Shown: positions 8,643 through 16,994, counted from the stretch's first letter. The stretch: DNA of 64,000 nt from Methanocalculus alkaliphilus (GCF_024170505.1 NZ_JALJYG010000001.1:62001-126000), one strand, 5' to 3'. Notes: generated from the letters alone by a model not told the origin. A program made the numbers and translations.

Positions 8643-9566
8643 ATGTTTATCGAAGCGGCCCTCTTCATCATCGGCATGATCCTCCTCATCAAGGGTGCGG
8701 ATCTCTTCGTCGGCGGAGGGAGAGGGCTTGCCTCCCGTTTTTCCATATCACCCGCACTCATCGGGTTTACTGTCGTTGCATTCGGAACATCGCTCCCGGA
8801 ATTTGTCGTCAGCGCAAATGCCGCGCTCACCGGAAGCCCCGGCATTGCAACAGGCAATATCATCGGGAGCAATATCGCAAATATCGCCCTCGTCCTCGCA
8901 ATCTGCGGCATTCTCAACCCGGCGATCCTTAACCCCCGTGATCCCAAAAACAGCGGGATCGGGAAGCAGACCGGCCTGATGCTTGGCGGCACCGCCCTCT
9001 TCTGCATCCTCGCATGGACAGGAACCCTCTCAATCGGATCAGGAATCATCCTCCTCATCGGGTTTACTCTCATCCTCCGATCACTCTGGAGTGAGCGGGA
9101 GAGCGAAGAGGAGATCCAAACCAGGCGCGGATACCTCGACTATATCCTGACAGCAGGCGGTATCGCCGCCGTCATCATCGGGGCCCATCTCGTCGTCACA
9201 GCAGCCGTCGGGATTGCGATAGCTCTTCAGATACCCGCCTTCATCATCGGGATGACGATCGTTGCCGTCGGGACGTCGCTCCCCGAGCTTGCCACCTCGA
9301 TCGTCGCCATCACGAAAGGGCAGAGCGGAATATCTGTCGGGAACCTCCTCGGGAGCAACATCTTCAACCTCCTCTTTGTGATGGGGATCATCGCGATCAT
9401 CACCCCCATCCCTCTTGATGAGAGGGGCGATCTCCTCATCATGGCACTCTTCTCCCTTGCGGCAGTTCCGATCACCATGGCGGGAGAGAAGCTGACCCGC
9501 CTCATCTCCGTGGCCGTTCTCATCGGATATGTCGTCTATATCAGCCATCTCACCGGTCTTTTTTAG
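8643..9566 (+). CDS. Calcium/sodium antiporter, CaCA family
   Basis: 307 residues from the ATG at 8643 (MFIEAALFIIGMILLIKGAD). Ten or so membrane helices form two inverted halves. Each half holds the alpha-repeat motif: FGTSLPEFVVSANA with GNIIGSNIANI, and VGTSLPELATSIVA with GNLLGSNIFNL. The acidic residues in GTSLPE bind Ca2+ in the archaeal exchanger NCX_Mj. It likely exports Ca2+ or another divalent cation for Na+. A longer start at 8592 is rejected because it would lie upstream of the TATA-like box. The 3' end overlaps the convergent gene by 4 nt. Confidence 0.9.
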   Translation: MFIEAALFIIGMILLIKGADLFVGGGRGLASRFSISPALIGFTVVAFGTSLPEFVVSANAALTGSPGIATGNIIGSNIANIALVLAICGILNPAILNPRDPKNSGIGKQTGLMLGGTALFCILAWTGTLSIGSGIILLIGFTLILRSLWSERESEEEIQTRRGYLDYILTAGGIAAVIIGAHLVVTAAVGIAIALQIPAFIIGMTIVAVGTSLPELATSIVAITKGQSGISVGNLLGSNIFNLLFVMGIIAIITPIPLDERGDLLIMALFSLAAVPITMAGEKLTRLISVAVLIGYVVYISHLTGLF

Positions 9567-10780
9567 AAGAGGGGCATCCCGAGGATCGACCAGATCATGA
9601 TCGGAACCATGATCGCCCCCATGCAGAAGACCCGCTGCACCGAGACGAGGGGCGGGACCGAGCCGATGGCTGTTGCAAGGAGGAGAACGAGGAGGCCAAA
9701 CGGCCCGGTGACAACTGCTGTCAGGAGGACGAGGAAGATGATGACCGAGAGGTTCAGCCGCCTGACATTGACCCTGACAAGATACCGGGAACCTTTTGAT
9801 GCAAGGATCGTCAGCGGATAGGCGATGACTGCAGCGATAGCTCCCGCAGAGACGAGGGTGAGCACCGGGGGGAGCGCCTCCGTCGCCACCGCCGCCATCG
9901 CCCCGTTCCTGGCACGCGAGAGGGCAAAGAGTGCTGCGATTCCAAGGAAGGCGTTGGCGGTATTCGCCGCGGAGGTCGCAAGGATATACCCCCGCCCCTG
10001 CCGCGTGTAAGAGATGAAGGATGCAAGGACGGCGTTGGCGGTTGCATTCGAGAAGCCCGGCATCCACCCGACGATGGCACCGGCAATCGTTCCGGCACAG
10101 GCAGATCCGGCAATCTCCCGGCGGTTCATCCTGATCTCTGTGAATCGTTGCTCAGGGATTGTCCCTTCGGCACCTTTCAGCAGGATCGGCAGGCCGAAGA
10201 GGCCGGTGAGGAGGGGGAGGAGAAGCGGGCTCCCACCAGGGAGGACCTGCCAGGAGAGGTGTGAGTACGCCATCGTGAAGGATCCAAGTACCCCGGAGAC
10301 GGCAAGGATGGCCGCCGCCCATTCAGGAGCTTCAGACCGGATCACAAGCAGTCCGGCGACGGCGAGGAGGAGGATGCCGATCCACCAGTCGAGATACGGC
10401 TGAAACGGGGGGAGGAGGAAGAAAAATAGCGGAAACAGGACGAGACCGAACGCCGCCCCGGCGGCAGATCCGAGGGCTGCAATTCTGACCGCTTCCTCAC
10501 CGAGCCCTTTCAGGCAGAGGTCATGGGCAGGGAGGACCGCGATGGCGGTATCGGGATCCGGGACCCCGAGGAAGGTGGACGGGACGGCGTCAAGAAATGT
10601 GTGTGTCACAAGTGTCGCCGTCACCGCCGCGGCAAAGACGGACGGGCCAAAAAGGATCAGGAGAGCCGGGTGGACGCCAAGGAGGATACCTGCCATGGTA
10701 TTTGCATGAATACCAGGGGTACAACCGCTGATCGTTCCAAGCAGCACCCCGATGCATGCCCCGATGAGGATACCCTCCAT
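9563..10780 (-). CDS. TctA-like permease (DUF112 / tripartite tricarboxylate transporter family)
   Basis: 405 residues, about ten to twelve hydrophobic segments. It begins MEGILIGACIGVLLGTISGCTPGIHANTMAG, the Gly/Pro-rich opening of the TctA large membrane subunit, and continues with a matching LGVPDPDTAIAVLPAHDL segment. A second half repeats the pattern (GWMPGFSNATANAVLASFISY). Bacterial TctA works with a binding protein (TctC) and a small subunit (TctB); neither is nearby, which is usual for the archaeal group. The substrate is unknown. It lies divergent from hemD. Confidence 0.78.
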   Translation of the reverse strand: MEGILIGACIGVLLGTISGCTPGIHANTMAGILLGVHPALLILFGPSVFAAAVTATLVTHTFLDAVPSTFLGVPDPDTAIAVLPAHDLCLKGLGEEAVRIAALGSAAGAAFGLVLFPLFFFLLPPFQPYLDWWIGILLLAVAGLLVIRSEAPEWAAAILAVSGVLGSFTMAYSHLSWQVLPGGSPLLLPLLTGLFGLPILLKGAEGTIPEQRFTEIRMNRREIAGSACAGTIAGAIVGWMPGFSNATANAVLASFISYTRQGRGYILATSAANTANAFLGIAALFALSRARNGAMAAVATEALPPVLTLVSAGAIAAVIAYPLTILASKGSRYLVRVNVRRLNLSVIIFLVLLTAVVTGPFGLLVLLLATAIGSVPPLVSVQRVFCMGAIMVPIMIWSILGMPLF

Positions 10781-10842
10781 ATACCAGAGAGATTAACCCG
10801 GAGAGGACAAGAATATCATCCATCCGCTCCTACAGATAGATA

Positions 10843-11529
10843 ATGATCATCGCGGTGACACGGCTTCCGGAGAAGGCGGGCAGAGACGAGGCAACCTGTG
10901 AAGAATACGGCCACAGCTGCCGTATCGTCTCTCCCCTCCGTTCAGATGTCTATGATACCCAGGTACAGGCCTTTGTACTCGAGGCGAACCGTGGCGCCTT
11001 CGACTGTATCTTCTTTACAAGCGCGCTTCCGGCAGAGCTGATTGCGCCTCTCCTCAGGACCGGGGCACGGGTTGTTGCCATCGGCCCCCAGACGGCACGG
11101 GTTCTGGCAGAAGCAGGTATCGCCGCCGAGACACTCCCCACCTTCTACTCACGTGACTTTGTCCCGTATCTCGGCGACTGGATTGATGGAAAGGCGATCG
11201 GCATCCCGCGTGCGGACGTCCCCAATCCCGGGCTGATCCGGGCGATAGAGGAGGCGGGGGGTATCGCCTATGAGTACCGGTGTTATGGGCTGATCCAGAC
11301 AAACACCCCGCTCGACCTCGAAGGGGCGGACGCGATCCTCTTCACCAGTGCCAACTCCTTCATCATGGCGAACTGGGAACGGAGAGAGGATATCCTGCCG
11401 ATAGCCATCGGCGATATCACGGCTGAAGCAATGCGGAAGGGAGGGGTGGAACCGGCCGTCACCGGGGATGGATCGATGACCGGCACCCTTGGAGCCCTGA
11501 ACACCTACCTCAGTGAGAGGCGGCAATGA
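10843..11529 (+). CDS. hemD: Uroporphyrinogen-III synthase
   Basis: 228 residues. Two Rossmann-like halves: the first with FDCIFFTSALPAELIAPLL and RVVAIGPQTARVLAEAGI, the second with ADAILFTSANSFIMANW and IAIGDITAEAMRKGG. These TSA...AIG pairs are the family signature. It closes hydroxymethylbilane into uroporphyrinogen III, needed in methanogens for cofactor F430, corrinoids and sirohaem. Other hem genes are absent from the window. It overlaps cbf5 by 4 nt (ATGA). Confidence 0.9.
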   Translation: MIIAVTRLPEKAGRDEATCEEYGHSCRIVSPLRSDVYDTQVQAFVLEANRGAFDCIFFTSALPAELIAPLLRTGARVVAIGPQTARVLAEAGIAAETLPTFYSRDFVPYLGDWIDGKAIGIPRADVPNPGLIRAIEEAGGIAYEYRCYGLIQTNTPLDLEGADAILFTSANSFIMANWERREDILPIAIGDITAEAMRKGGVEPAVTGDGSMTGTLGALNTYLSERRQ

Positions 11530-12419
11530 CCACGGAACTCTCCGGTATCGTCGTCATCGACAAGCCACCTGGCCCGACGAGCCATGAGGTGGCCGCCTGG
11601 GTCCGGGATATCCTCGGTGTCCGGACGGGGCAGGGCGGAACACTCGACCCGATGGTCTCCGGCGTCCTGATCGTGATGCTCGGCAGGGGCGTGAAGATCG
11701 CAGAACACCTCCTTGCCCATGAGAAGGAGTATATCTGTGTCCTCAAGCTCCACGGAGATGTGCCACGGGAGAAGATCGAGGAGACGGTCGCAGAGTTCCA
11801 GGGGAGGATCTACCAGCGGCCCCCGCGGCGGAGTGCGGTGAAGCGGGCGCTCCGTATCCGGACGATCTATGCAATCGAGGTCCTCGATGTCGAGGAGAGG
11901 CTCGTCCTTCTCAGGGTACGGTGTGAGGCTGGTACCTATATCAGGAGCCTCTGTATCCATATCGGTCTTGCACTCGGGGTCAGGGGGCAGATGGTAGAGC
12001 TGCGGCGGACATCATCCGGCGGGTTCACCGAAGCGGACGCCCATACCCTTCACGAACTTGCCGATGCAAAAGTCCGTGCAGATGAGGGCGACCCCGAACC
12101 ACTCCGGAAGATGATCCTCCCGCTGGAACGGGCAGTCGGCGACATCCCGAGGATCGTCCTGCGCGATACCGCCGTTGATGCAGTCTGCAGGGGGGCACAG
12201 CTCGCCGGTGTCGGCGTCCTCTCCTGCGGCACATTTGCCAAAGGCGGGACGGTCGCTTTCATGACAGAAGCAGGGGAGTTCGTCGGCCTTGGAACCGCAC
12301 GTATCGGATCAGATCGGTGCAAACCCGGAAAACATGGCATCGTTGCACGCCCGAAATCGAACCTGATGGATCCCGGCAGGTACCCCCGTGGCTGGACGAA
12401 GAAGAGCAGAGTTAAGTAA
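11526..12419 (+). CDS. cbf5: tRNA/rRNA pseudouridine synthase Cbf5
   Basis: 297 residues. The catalytic TruB fold has VIDKPPGPTSHEVAAWV and GTLDPMVSGVL, where the Asp is the nucleophile. RRSAVKRALRIRTIY and CEAGTYIRSLCIHIGLALG follow. A PUA domain ends the protein (about 215-290, RIVLRDTAVDAVCRGAQLAGVGV). Cbf5 works in H/ACA RNPs with Gar1, Nop10 and L7Ae, and in archaea also makes tRNA Psi55. Gar1 is encoded separately at 46488-46736. Residues and length (about 300-330) are typical. Confidence 0.95.
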   Translation: MTTELSGIVVIDKPPGPTSHEVAAWVRDILGVRTGQGGTLDPMVSGVLIVMLGRGVKIAEHLLAHEKEYICVLKLHGDVPREKIEETVAEFQGRIYQRPPRRSAVKRALRIRTIYAIEVLDVEERLVLLRVRCEAGTYIRSLCIHIGLALGVRGQMVELRRTSSGGFTEADAHTLHELADAKVRADEGDPEPLRKMILPLERAVGDIPRIVLRDTAVDAVCRGAQLAGVGVLSCGTFAKGGTVAFMTEAGEFVGLGTARIGSDRCKPGKHGIVARPKSNLMDPGRYPRGWTKKSRVK

Positions 12420-12450
12420 TACCCCGGACAATTAGTATACTGCATCTTGT

Positions 12451-12534
12451 GCTGAGGTAGTCTAGCGGGAAGGCGCGAGGCTGGAAACCTCGTGAGGCAT
12501 TTGTCTCTCGGGAGTTCAAATCTCCCCCTCAGCG
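12451..12534 (+). tRNA. tRNA-Ser (anticodon GGA)
   Basis: 84 nt with a long variable arm. Acceptor GCTGAGG/CCTCAGC, anticodon stem CGAGG/CCTCG around CTGGAAA (GGA), T-loop TTCAAAT, discriminator G. The accessory block begins right after its 3' end. Confidence 0.95.
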
Positions 12535-12862
12535 TTTTGAAGACCAGTTCTACTCTTCTACCGAATCGTTAAAACTACCTTTCTGACCTCTCTTCACAAC
12601 GACTGCAGCACCCTGGGAAGACCATCTGAGGCGCACATCACCGAACAGCGAGCCTTCTAAGGGTTTACCAGCGTCCAAGGTCAACAAGCTTTTCTACCTC
12701 TTTGACAACTGGCGGCGCGATGATAGTCTGATGTACAACTGCGCATCTACGCCTGAAGTCTGCCTTATCCGGCATTCGTTACGACTGTGATGGAAGTAAG
12801 TGGTGATCTGGGATCACTATCAGGCAGGGAAGGATAACATCCTGCGGGCGTTGGAGGCGTGA
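12535..12862. other. 328-bp gene-free stretch after tRNA-Ser
   Basis: No frame longer than about 50 codons with family likeness. The sequence starts with a T-rich tRNA terminator and then reads like decayed coding DNA. It marks the left border of the accessory block; I found no second copy of the tRNA 3' end within the window. Confidence 0.4.
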
Positions 12863-13594
12863 TCACCCCGCCTTCCCGATGAGAAATGATTCCGGCTCTC
12901 TAATGGTGATGCCGGGGAGTGTCTCTTCGATTATCCTGCGCTTGTTCAGGATATGAGTCTTGTCGGAGGTGACGAGACTGACCTCCTCCCCTATCCGATT
13001 GATCTGTATGAAATATGCGTCCAGTATCACAAGGATATCTGGTTCATAGCCGATGAAGGGGATTAAGGCACTTTTTTGATCCGGGAGATGTACGTCATAA
13101 TTATCGGGGCAGCAGGTATAACAGGTGACCGGGGCTGAAGAGTCATCGGGACGGCAATCCCTGTCCAGCGAGTCCAGCGCCCCCTTGATAGCGTCGATGA
13201 ACGCCTGCCTGATGGTTTCCCGATCCTTCTCTGTCCCCAAGACACAGGTGCGGAGATCGTCCATGTTGCGATGCACAAAAGAGGTGAGGACATTCTTCTC
13301 CTTCTCGTTTTGAATTGAGAGGGTATACCGCCTGGTGAGTCCCTTGATAGTCATATCGAGGGTGAAGGGGTTAGGAGAGGCAGGGAGGGATTTTATAAGA
13401 TAGTTCAGGTATTTTGTTATCGTTCTCCTGAAGAGACCAAATACCCCGGTGCATTCCTTATACACCCGCTCGCTCGTATGTCGGAGGAAGCCATCCTGCT
13501 GCAGATATCGGTGGGTGTGGTGGTGCTGCCCATCCCACTCGATCCGGGATCCCACAAGGATGTTTGTATCGAGAAAATGATGAAGTGAGGCCAT
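12863..13594 (-). CDS. PIN-domain nuclease-like protein
   Basis: 243 residues. The N-terminal HHFLDTNILVG carries the first PIN aspartate, and ERVYKEC near residue 43 may give a Glu. The C-terminal part has PDILVILDAYFIQ and VSLVTSDKTHILNKRRII, matching the third and fourth acidic positions of the fold. A central insertion (about 60-175), with a Cys-rich piece (TCYTCCPDN), makes it longer than usual VapC toxins (about 130). PIN proteins are metal-dependent RNases. It follows the 313-residue gene by 14 nt, so the two look like one operon. Nuclease activity is inferred. Confidence 0.72.
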   Translation of the reverse strand: MASLHHFLDTNILVGSRIEWDGQHHHTHRYLQQDGFLRHTSERVYKECTGVFGLFRRTITKYLNYLIKSLPASPNPFTLDMTIKGLTRRYTLSIQNEKEKNVLTSFVHRNMDDLRTCVLGTEKDRETIRQAFIDAIKGALDSLDRDCRPDDSSAPVTCYTCCPDNYDVHLPDQKSALIPFIGYEPDILVILDAYFIQINRIGEEVSLVTSDKTHILNKRRIIEETLPGITIREPESFLIGKAG

Positions 13595-13608
13595 CGTGAT
13601 TACTCACT

Positions 13609-14550
13609 TCAGGAGAGGTACCCCTCGATCAAGGAGGAGAGGATCCTCTTTGAGCGGTCAGTGACATGCCGGTTGCTGGTGAGGCAGACCGATTCCCGAA
13701 TGGTTCGGTTAAATCTGTGTACTCCGGGGATCATCGTCGAGAGGGCTGACCAATATTCCCGTTTCCATTGATCGATTTTATTATCGTAGTACTCGTCATG
13801 ACCTTTTTCCAGAATGCGTACCCCTTTGGCAAAGGTGTACCAGATCTCAACGGCGGTCTTACAGGTCACCGCGGCAACCAGGTGCGCGTTATCCTCATCT
13901 TTTCTGATGATGTCAAAGGCCTTTCCGGCTCCTGAGACATAGGAAGTGAACCCGTCGTTGAACTCGTCGAAGAGCGGTTCCTCAATAAGTTCGGCCTCGC
14001 AGTCATAGATGATCTTTTCCAAGTGGTCGATCTCAGGGATTGTTACGTCCTCAATGTAGCGGTTGAGGGTGATTTGGCCGGCAGGGCGGGAAACGATATA
14101 TTCCTCCAGGAGAGTCAGATAATCCACTTTATAGAGGGGCATGAACTCGTACGGTGCATCATCCCGGTAAATCTTGTTGACAAAGGGTTCGATGTGATAA
14201 GGATCAAACTCTCTGACAATGCCTTCAACGATAGCAGAAGCCCTTTCAAGCACATTGAGGGGGTCGCTGAGAGTATTGTTGAGCATAAGAAGGGATTTTC
14301 CTCTGTGCGTCTCTTCCTCTCGAAGGATGCCATTTGCTTTCAGGGTATCGATGGATACCTCAACGACCTCTGAAAACGGGCCGTAGTTGTACCAGTAAAA
14401 CGGAATATTCTTTCTGACCGGGTCATCGTCGGGAAGGGTCGCCCTCACCTTGAAGAGGATTTTATGTACTGCTCTTTTGGATAATTTGAAATTGGGGCGA
14501 GAATGATAGATCTGCTGGATCAGGTGAGAGACGACTTCGGACTGAAGCAT
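13609..14550 (-). CDS. Panacea-like protein, candidate antitoxin of the PIN protein
   Basis: 313 residues, not clearly assignable. Residues about 20-75 (FKLSKRAVHKILFKVRA, then PFYWYNYGPFSEVVEVSIDTL) resemble the Panacea/SocA-like domain, whose core pairs a helix with hK-L-hY and a later W-X-Y-G-P motif. That domain occurs in antitoxins that pair with many unrelated toxins. The rest is mostly helical, with an acidic region (about 165-200) and no catalytic motif I recognise. A TATA-like TTTATATTT (minus strand, about 14573-14581) about 27 nt before the ATG fits a leaderless start. The antitoxin role is inferred from domain likeness and gene order. Confidence 0.6.
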   Translation of the reverse strand: MLQSEVVSHLIQQIYHSRPNFKLSKRAVHKILFKVRATLPDDDPVRKNIPFYWYNYGPFSEVVEVSIDTLKANGILREEETHRGKSLLMLNNTLSDPLNVLERASAIVEGIVREFDPYHIEPFVNKIYRDDAPYEFMPLYKVDYLTLLEEYIVSRPAGQITLNRYIEDVTIPEIDHLEKIIYDCEAELIEEPLFDEFNDGFTSYVSGAGKAFDIIRKDEDNAHLVAAVTCKTAVEIWYTFAKGVRILEKGHDEYYDNKIDQWKREYWSALSTMIPGVHRFNRTIRESVCLTSNRHVTDRSKRILSSLIEGYLS

Positions 14551-14674
14551 CGTATCATACTATACATGAAACAAATATAAAGGGGTTTCTTATGCGGGGT
14601 GAAAGTAAGAACCCTGCCCCACGTCAACGTATGATACCTTAGGAAAGGAGGATCTGGGCTACGTAAAGGTAGAT

Positions 14675-14705
14675 TGACATACGTGTCTTTATGGAATGTA
14701 TGTCA
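14675..14705. repeat. Inverted repeat, 8-bp arms
   Basis: TGACATAC (14675-14682) and GTATGTCA (14698-14705) are perfect complements around 15 nt. Possible operator between the Panacea-like gene and the AlbA_2 gene. Confidence 0.6.
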
Positions 14706-14738
14706 TGCCTGGTTGCTTTAGAGAACCCGATCATCATT

Positions 14739-14760
14739 TACGTCAACATAAGTTGACGTA
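14739..14760. promoter_or_regulatory. Perfect palindrome, candidate operator
   Basis: Arms TACGTCAAC and GTTGACGTA are fully complementary around ATAA. ACGTCAACGTA also occurs at about 14621-14631, so the ACGTCAAC half-site is found twice in this gap. Symmetry suggests a dimeric regulator; which gene it controls is not shown. Confidence 0.55.
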
Positions 14761-14869
14761 CATTACTCCATCCAATAGACACACATCCCCTGCCGCCAGA
14801 TGATTTCACCAGAGACCGGACAAAACACCTGGGGATTCACAATATCCGGAATGGCACAACCCCTCAGAG

Positions 14870-14970
14870 CCACCATCACTCCTTCTTCCCTGCCAACAGC
14901 CCCCTGACCCGCTCCCCATCCTCTGTGAGCCGGTAGATGATCCAGTTCCCGCTCTGTTCACCAGCGATCA
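14870..14970. repeat. 101-bp direct repeat, left copy
   Basis: Identical at 99 of 101 positions to 16894-16994, which is the 3' end of arsR. The two copies flank the AlbA_2 gene and lie 2,024 bp apart in the same orientation. Confidence 0.93.
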
Positions 14971-14972
14971 AC
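14876..14972 (-). pseudogene. arsR 3'-end fragment (about 32 codons)
   Basis: The left repeat copy reads on the minus strand as the last part of the ArsR protein (GEQSGNWIIYRLTEDGERV through to KKE and TGA). It has no start or HTH, so it is a remnant created by duplication. One of the two mismatches changes GEKE to GKKE. Confidence 0.8.
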
Positions 14973-14977
14973 CCTAT

Positions 14978-16714
14978 ATGCCCCCGAAGCACATTCCCTT
15001 TATGCGCACAGCAGACGAGGTTCTTCTCCTCCTCGATGAACTCGACACCCTTCCAGCTGATGATCTTGAAGATCAGGACCTCGACTTCAAGGAATGGAAC
15101 AATCGCAGCCGGAACGATGCCATCGATCAGATCATAGAATACGCCATCTGCATGGCCAATGGCGGCGGTGGCACCATAGTATTCGGCATCAGCGACAAGG
15201 TCGTTGGCAGAAACCAGGCCATCTTTGGAGTTCCACCTGAAATAGACACAAACCTCCTGAGAAAAGCTATCTACGATTCAACCGATCCGAAAATAACACC
15301 TGTTTTCGAAGAGATCAGGGTACCCGAAGGAACTGGTCGTCTGATCCTGATGCAGATACACCCAGGCTTTCCCCCCTACACTGACACCAGCGGACGGGGA
15401 AAGATTCGAATTGGAAAAGACTGTCAACCCCTGACCGGTACTATGCGACGGAGGATCGGTGTGGAGACCGGCGAGACCGACTTTTCCGCCGGTACCATCC
15501 CAGGTAATCCGGAATCCCATATATCCCCAGCAGCAATGGAGGTTCTCAGGGTCACATCTCAAAAAGAACACGCCCCGGACGAACTCCTAGCCCTCTCTGA
15601 CGTTGACCTCCTCACTTCCCTTGGTCTAATCCATTCCGGGCGAATCACCAGGGCCGGACTCATCCTCGCCGGAAGAGAAAACTCGATAGCCGCCCACCTG
15701 CCAGGTTACGCCTGGACACATGTACAAATGAGCAACGACACCGACTATTCCAACCGTATAGATGGTCGTGATGCACTGATGATCTCCATCAGCCGCATAC
15801 TCGACCGTATCATGGCCGATAACCCCATCACAACCCTGAAACATGGTATGTTCCACTTCGAGTTCCGACGGTACCCCGAGATCGTTCTTCGGGAGGCGAT
15901 AATGAACGCCTTCTGCCATGCCGACTACAGGATTGGTGGCCTTGTCATCGTGCGGCAGTATCCCGACCACATGGAAATTGGAAACCCAGGAGGGTTCATC
16001 GGTGGAGTCTCACCAACTAACATTCTCCACCATCCCCCGATAGCCCGAAATCCCCTCCTTGTCGGGGCACTTACCAAGCTTCGGTTGGTGAACAGGCTCA
16101 ATCTTGGCGTACAGCGGATGTACCGTTACATGCTGATCGAGGGAAAAGAGCCACCGATCATCAGTGAGCAGGGGGATGCCGTAACGGTCGTGCTGAAAGG
16201 AGGGGATTATTCCCTTCCAATTCGGTTTTTTGTCGAGGAAGAGAGCCAGAGGGGAGAGGGACTTACGGTCGATCATCTGTTAATGCTTACCTATCTGATC
16301 CGCAATACTGAAATTGATACACATACAGCCGCTGCGCTGATCCAGCGAACCGAAAGGGAGGCGCGAAACACCTTGCAGGAGATGGAAACCACCCGTGGTT
16401 ATCTGGAAAGGGGTGGGACAGGAAGGAGTACCTACTGGACTCTCCGTCCTGACCTTCACCTACGTTTGATGGCGCCGGGACACCCTGAACGCAACCGGCG
16501 GATTGATTGGGAAGCGGCTAAGACACGAATACTGAGTGTGCTGCGGCAGCGATCGATGCGCGGGGAGGGAGGAATATCAAATAGAGAAATTCGGCAAATC
16601 ACCCACCTTGATCGATACCAAGTGGTGCGGTTAATGCAGCAGCTCCAAGAGGAGGAGACACACATCGATCTTGAGGGAAAAGGTCGGGGAAGCAGGTATG
16701 TCTATCGTGGCTGA
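14978..16714 (+). CDS. AlbA_2 (Schlafen-like) domain, RecG-like regulator protein
   Basis: 578 residues. An N-terminal AlbA_2/Schlafen domain (about 20-150) has DLDFKEWNN and ICMANGGGGTIVFGI. A central region (about 290-400) resembles the HATPase_c_4 domain often fused to AlbA_2: REAIMNAFCHADYRIGG, MEIGNPGGF, RNPLLVGAL and RLNLGVQRMYR. A C-terminal winged helix follows (about 510-575). Proteins of this build are called RecG-like or divergent AAA-4 regulators; some lie in defence islands, but their biochemistry is poorly known. ATG at 15002 (MRTADEVLLLLDELD) is an equally good start. The gene sits alone between the 101-bp direct repeats. Confidence 0.78.
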   Translation: MPPKHIPFMRTADEVLLLLDELDTLPADDLEDQDLDFKEWNNRSRNDAIDQIIEYAICMANGGGGTIVFGISDKVVGRNQAIFGVPPEIDTNLLRKAIYDSTDPKITPVFEEIRVPEGTGRLILMQIHPGFPPYTDTSGRGKIRIGKDCQPLTGTMRRRIGVETGETDFSAGTIPGNPESHISPAAMEVLRVTSQKEHAPDELLALSDVDLLTSLGLIHSGRITRAGLILAGRENSIAAHLPGYAWTHVQMSNDTDYSNRIDGRDALMISISRILDRIMADNPITTLKHGMFHFEFRRYPEIVLREAIMNAFCHADYRIGGLVIVRQYPDHMEIGNPGGFIGGVSPTNILHHPPIARNPLLVGALTKLRLVNRLNLGVQRMYRYMLIEGKEPPIISEQGDAVTVVLKGGDYSLPIRFFVEEESQRGEGLTVDHLLMLTYLIRNTEIDTHTAAALIQRTEREARNTLQEMETTRGYLERGGTGRSTYWTLRPDLHLRLMAPGHPERNRRIDWEAAKTRILSVLRQRSMRGEGGISNREIRQITHLDRYQVVRLMQQLQEEETHIDLEGKGRGSRYVYRG

Positions 16715-16770
16715 ATAGAGCCTTAGCTATTCATGATAAGAGCCGTGAGCCTATTCAGATCGTGATCAGA

Positions 16771-16787
16771 AATGTGATCATCACATT
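16771..16787. promoter_or_regulatory. Palindrome downstream of the AlbA_2 gene
   Basis: AATGTGAT and ATCACATT flank a single C. GAAATGTG recurs twice just after (about 16807-16831). It lies between the 3' ends of the AlbA_2 gene and arsR, so it may be a terminator hairpin or a protein site. Confidence 0.45.
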
Positions 16788-16893
16788 CCTGTCACAATTT
16801 CCAAGAGAAATGTGGAGAAATGTGAAACCATCATTTTGGGATCTCATTTCGATTCTATCGTATCCTTCCCCTCGCACCCTCTATCCAACAGTT

Positions 16894-16994
16894 CCACCAT
16901 CACTCCTTCTCCCCTGCCAACAGCCCCCTGACCCGCTCCCCATCCTCTGTGAGCCGGTAGATGATCCAGTTCCCGCTCTGTTCACCGGCGATCA
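16894..16994. repeat. 101-bp direct repeat, right copy (inside arsR)
   Basis: Partner of 14870-14970 (99/101 identical). It covers the last 31 codons of arsR, its stop codon and 6 bp beyond. This copy is continuous with an intact gene, so it is probably the parent. Confidence 0.93.

Larger units (their letters stand above)
14551..14977. other. 427-bp regulatory and repeat-bearing gap
   Basis: No gene seen. It holds the TATA-like box of the Panacea-like gene (14573-14581), two inverted repeats (14675-14705 and 14739-14760), and the left copy of a 101-bp direct repeat (14870-14970). The palindromes may be operators for one or both flanking genes. Confidence 0.5.

Noticed and set aside
9081-10067. 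328-residue frame on the minus strand
   Set aside because: It spans the ends of two convergent transporter genes in the wrong frame, and the product is rich in Asp/Gly/His/Arg, as expected for a shadow.
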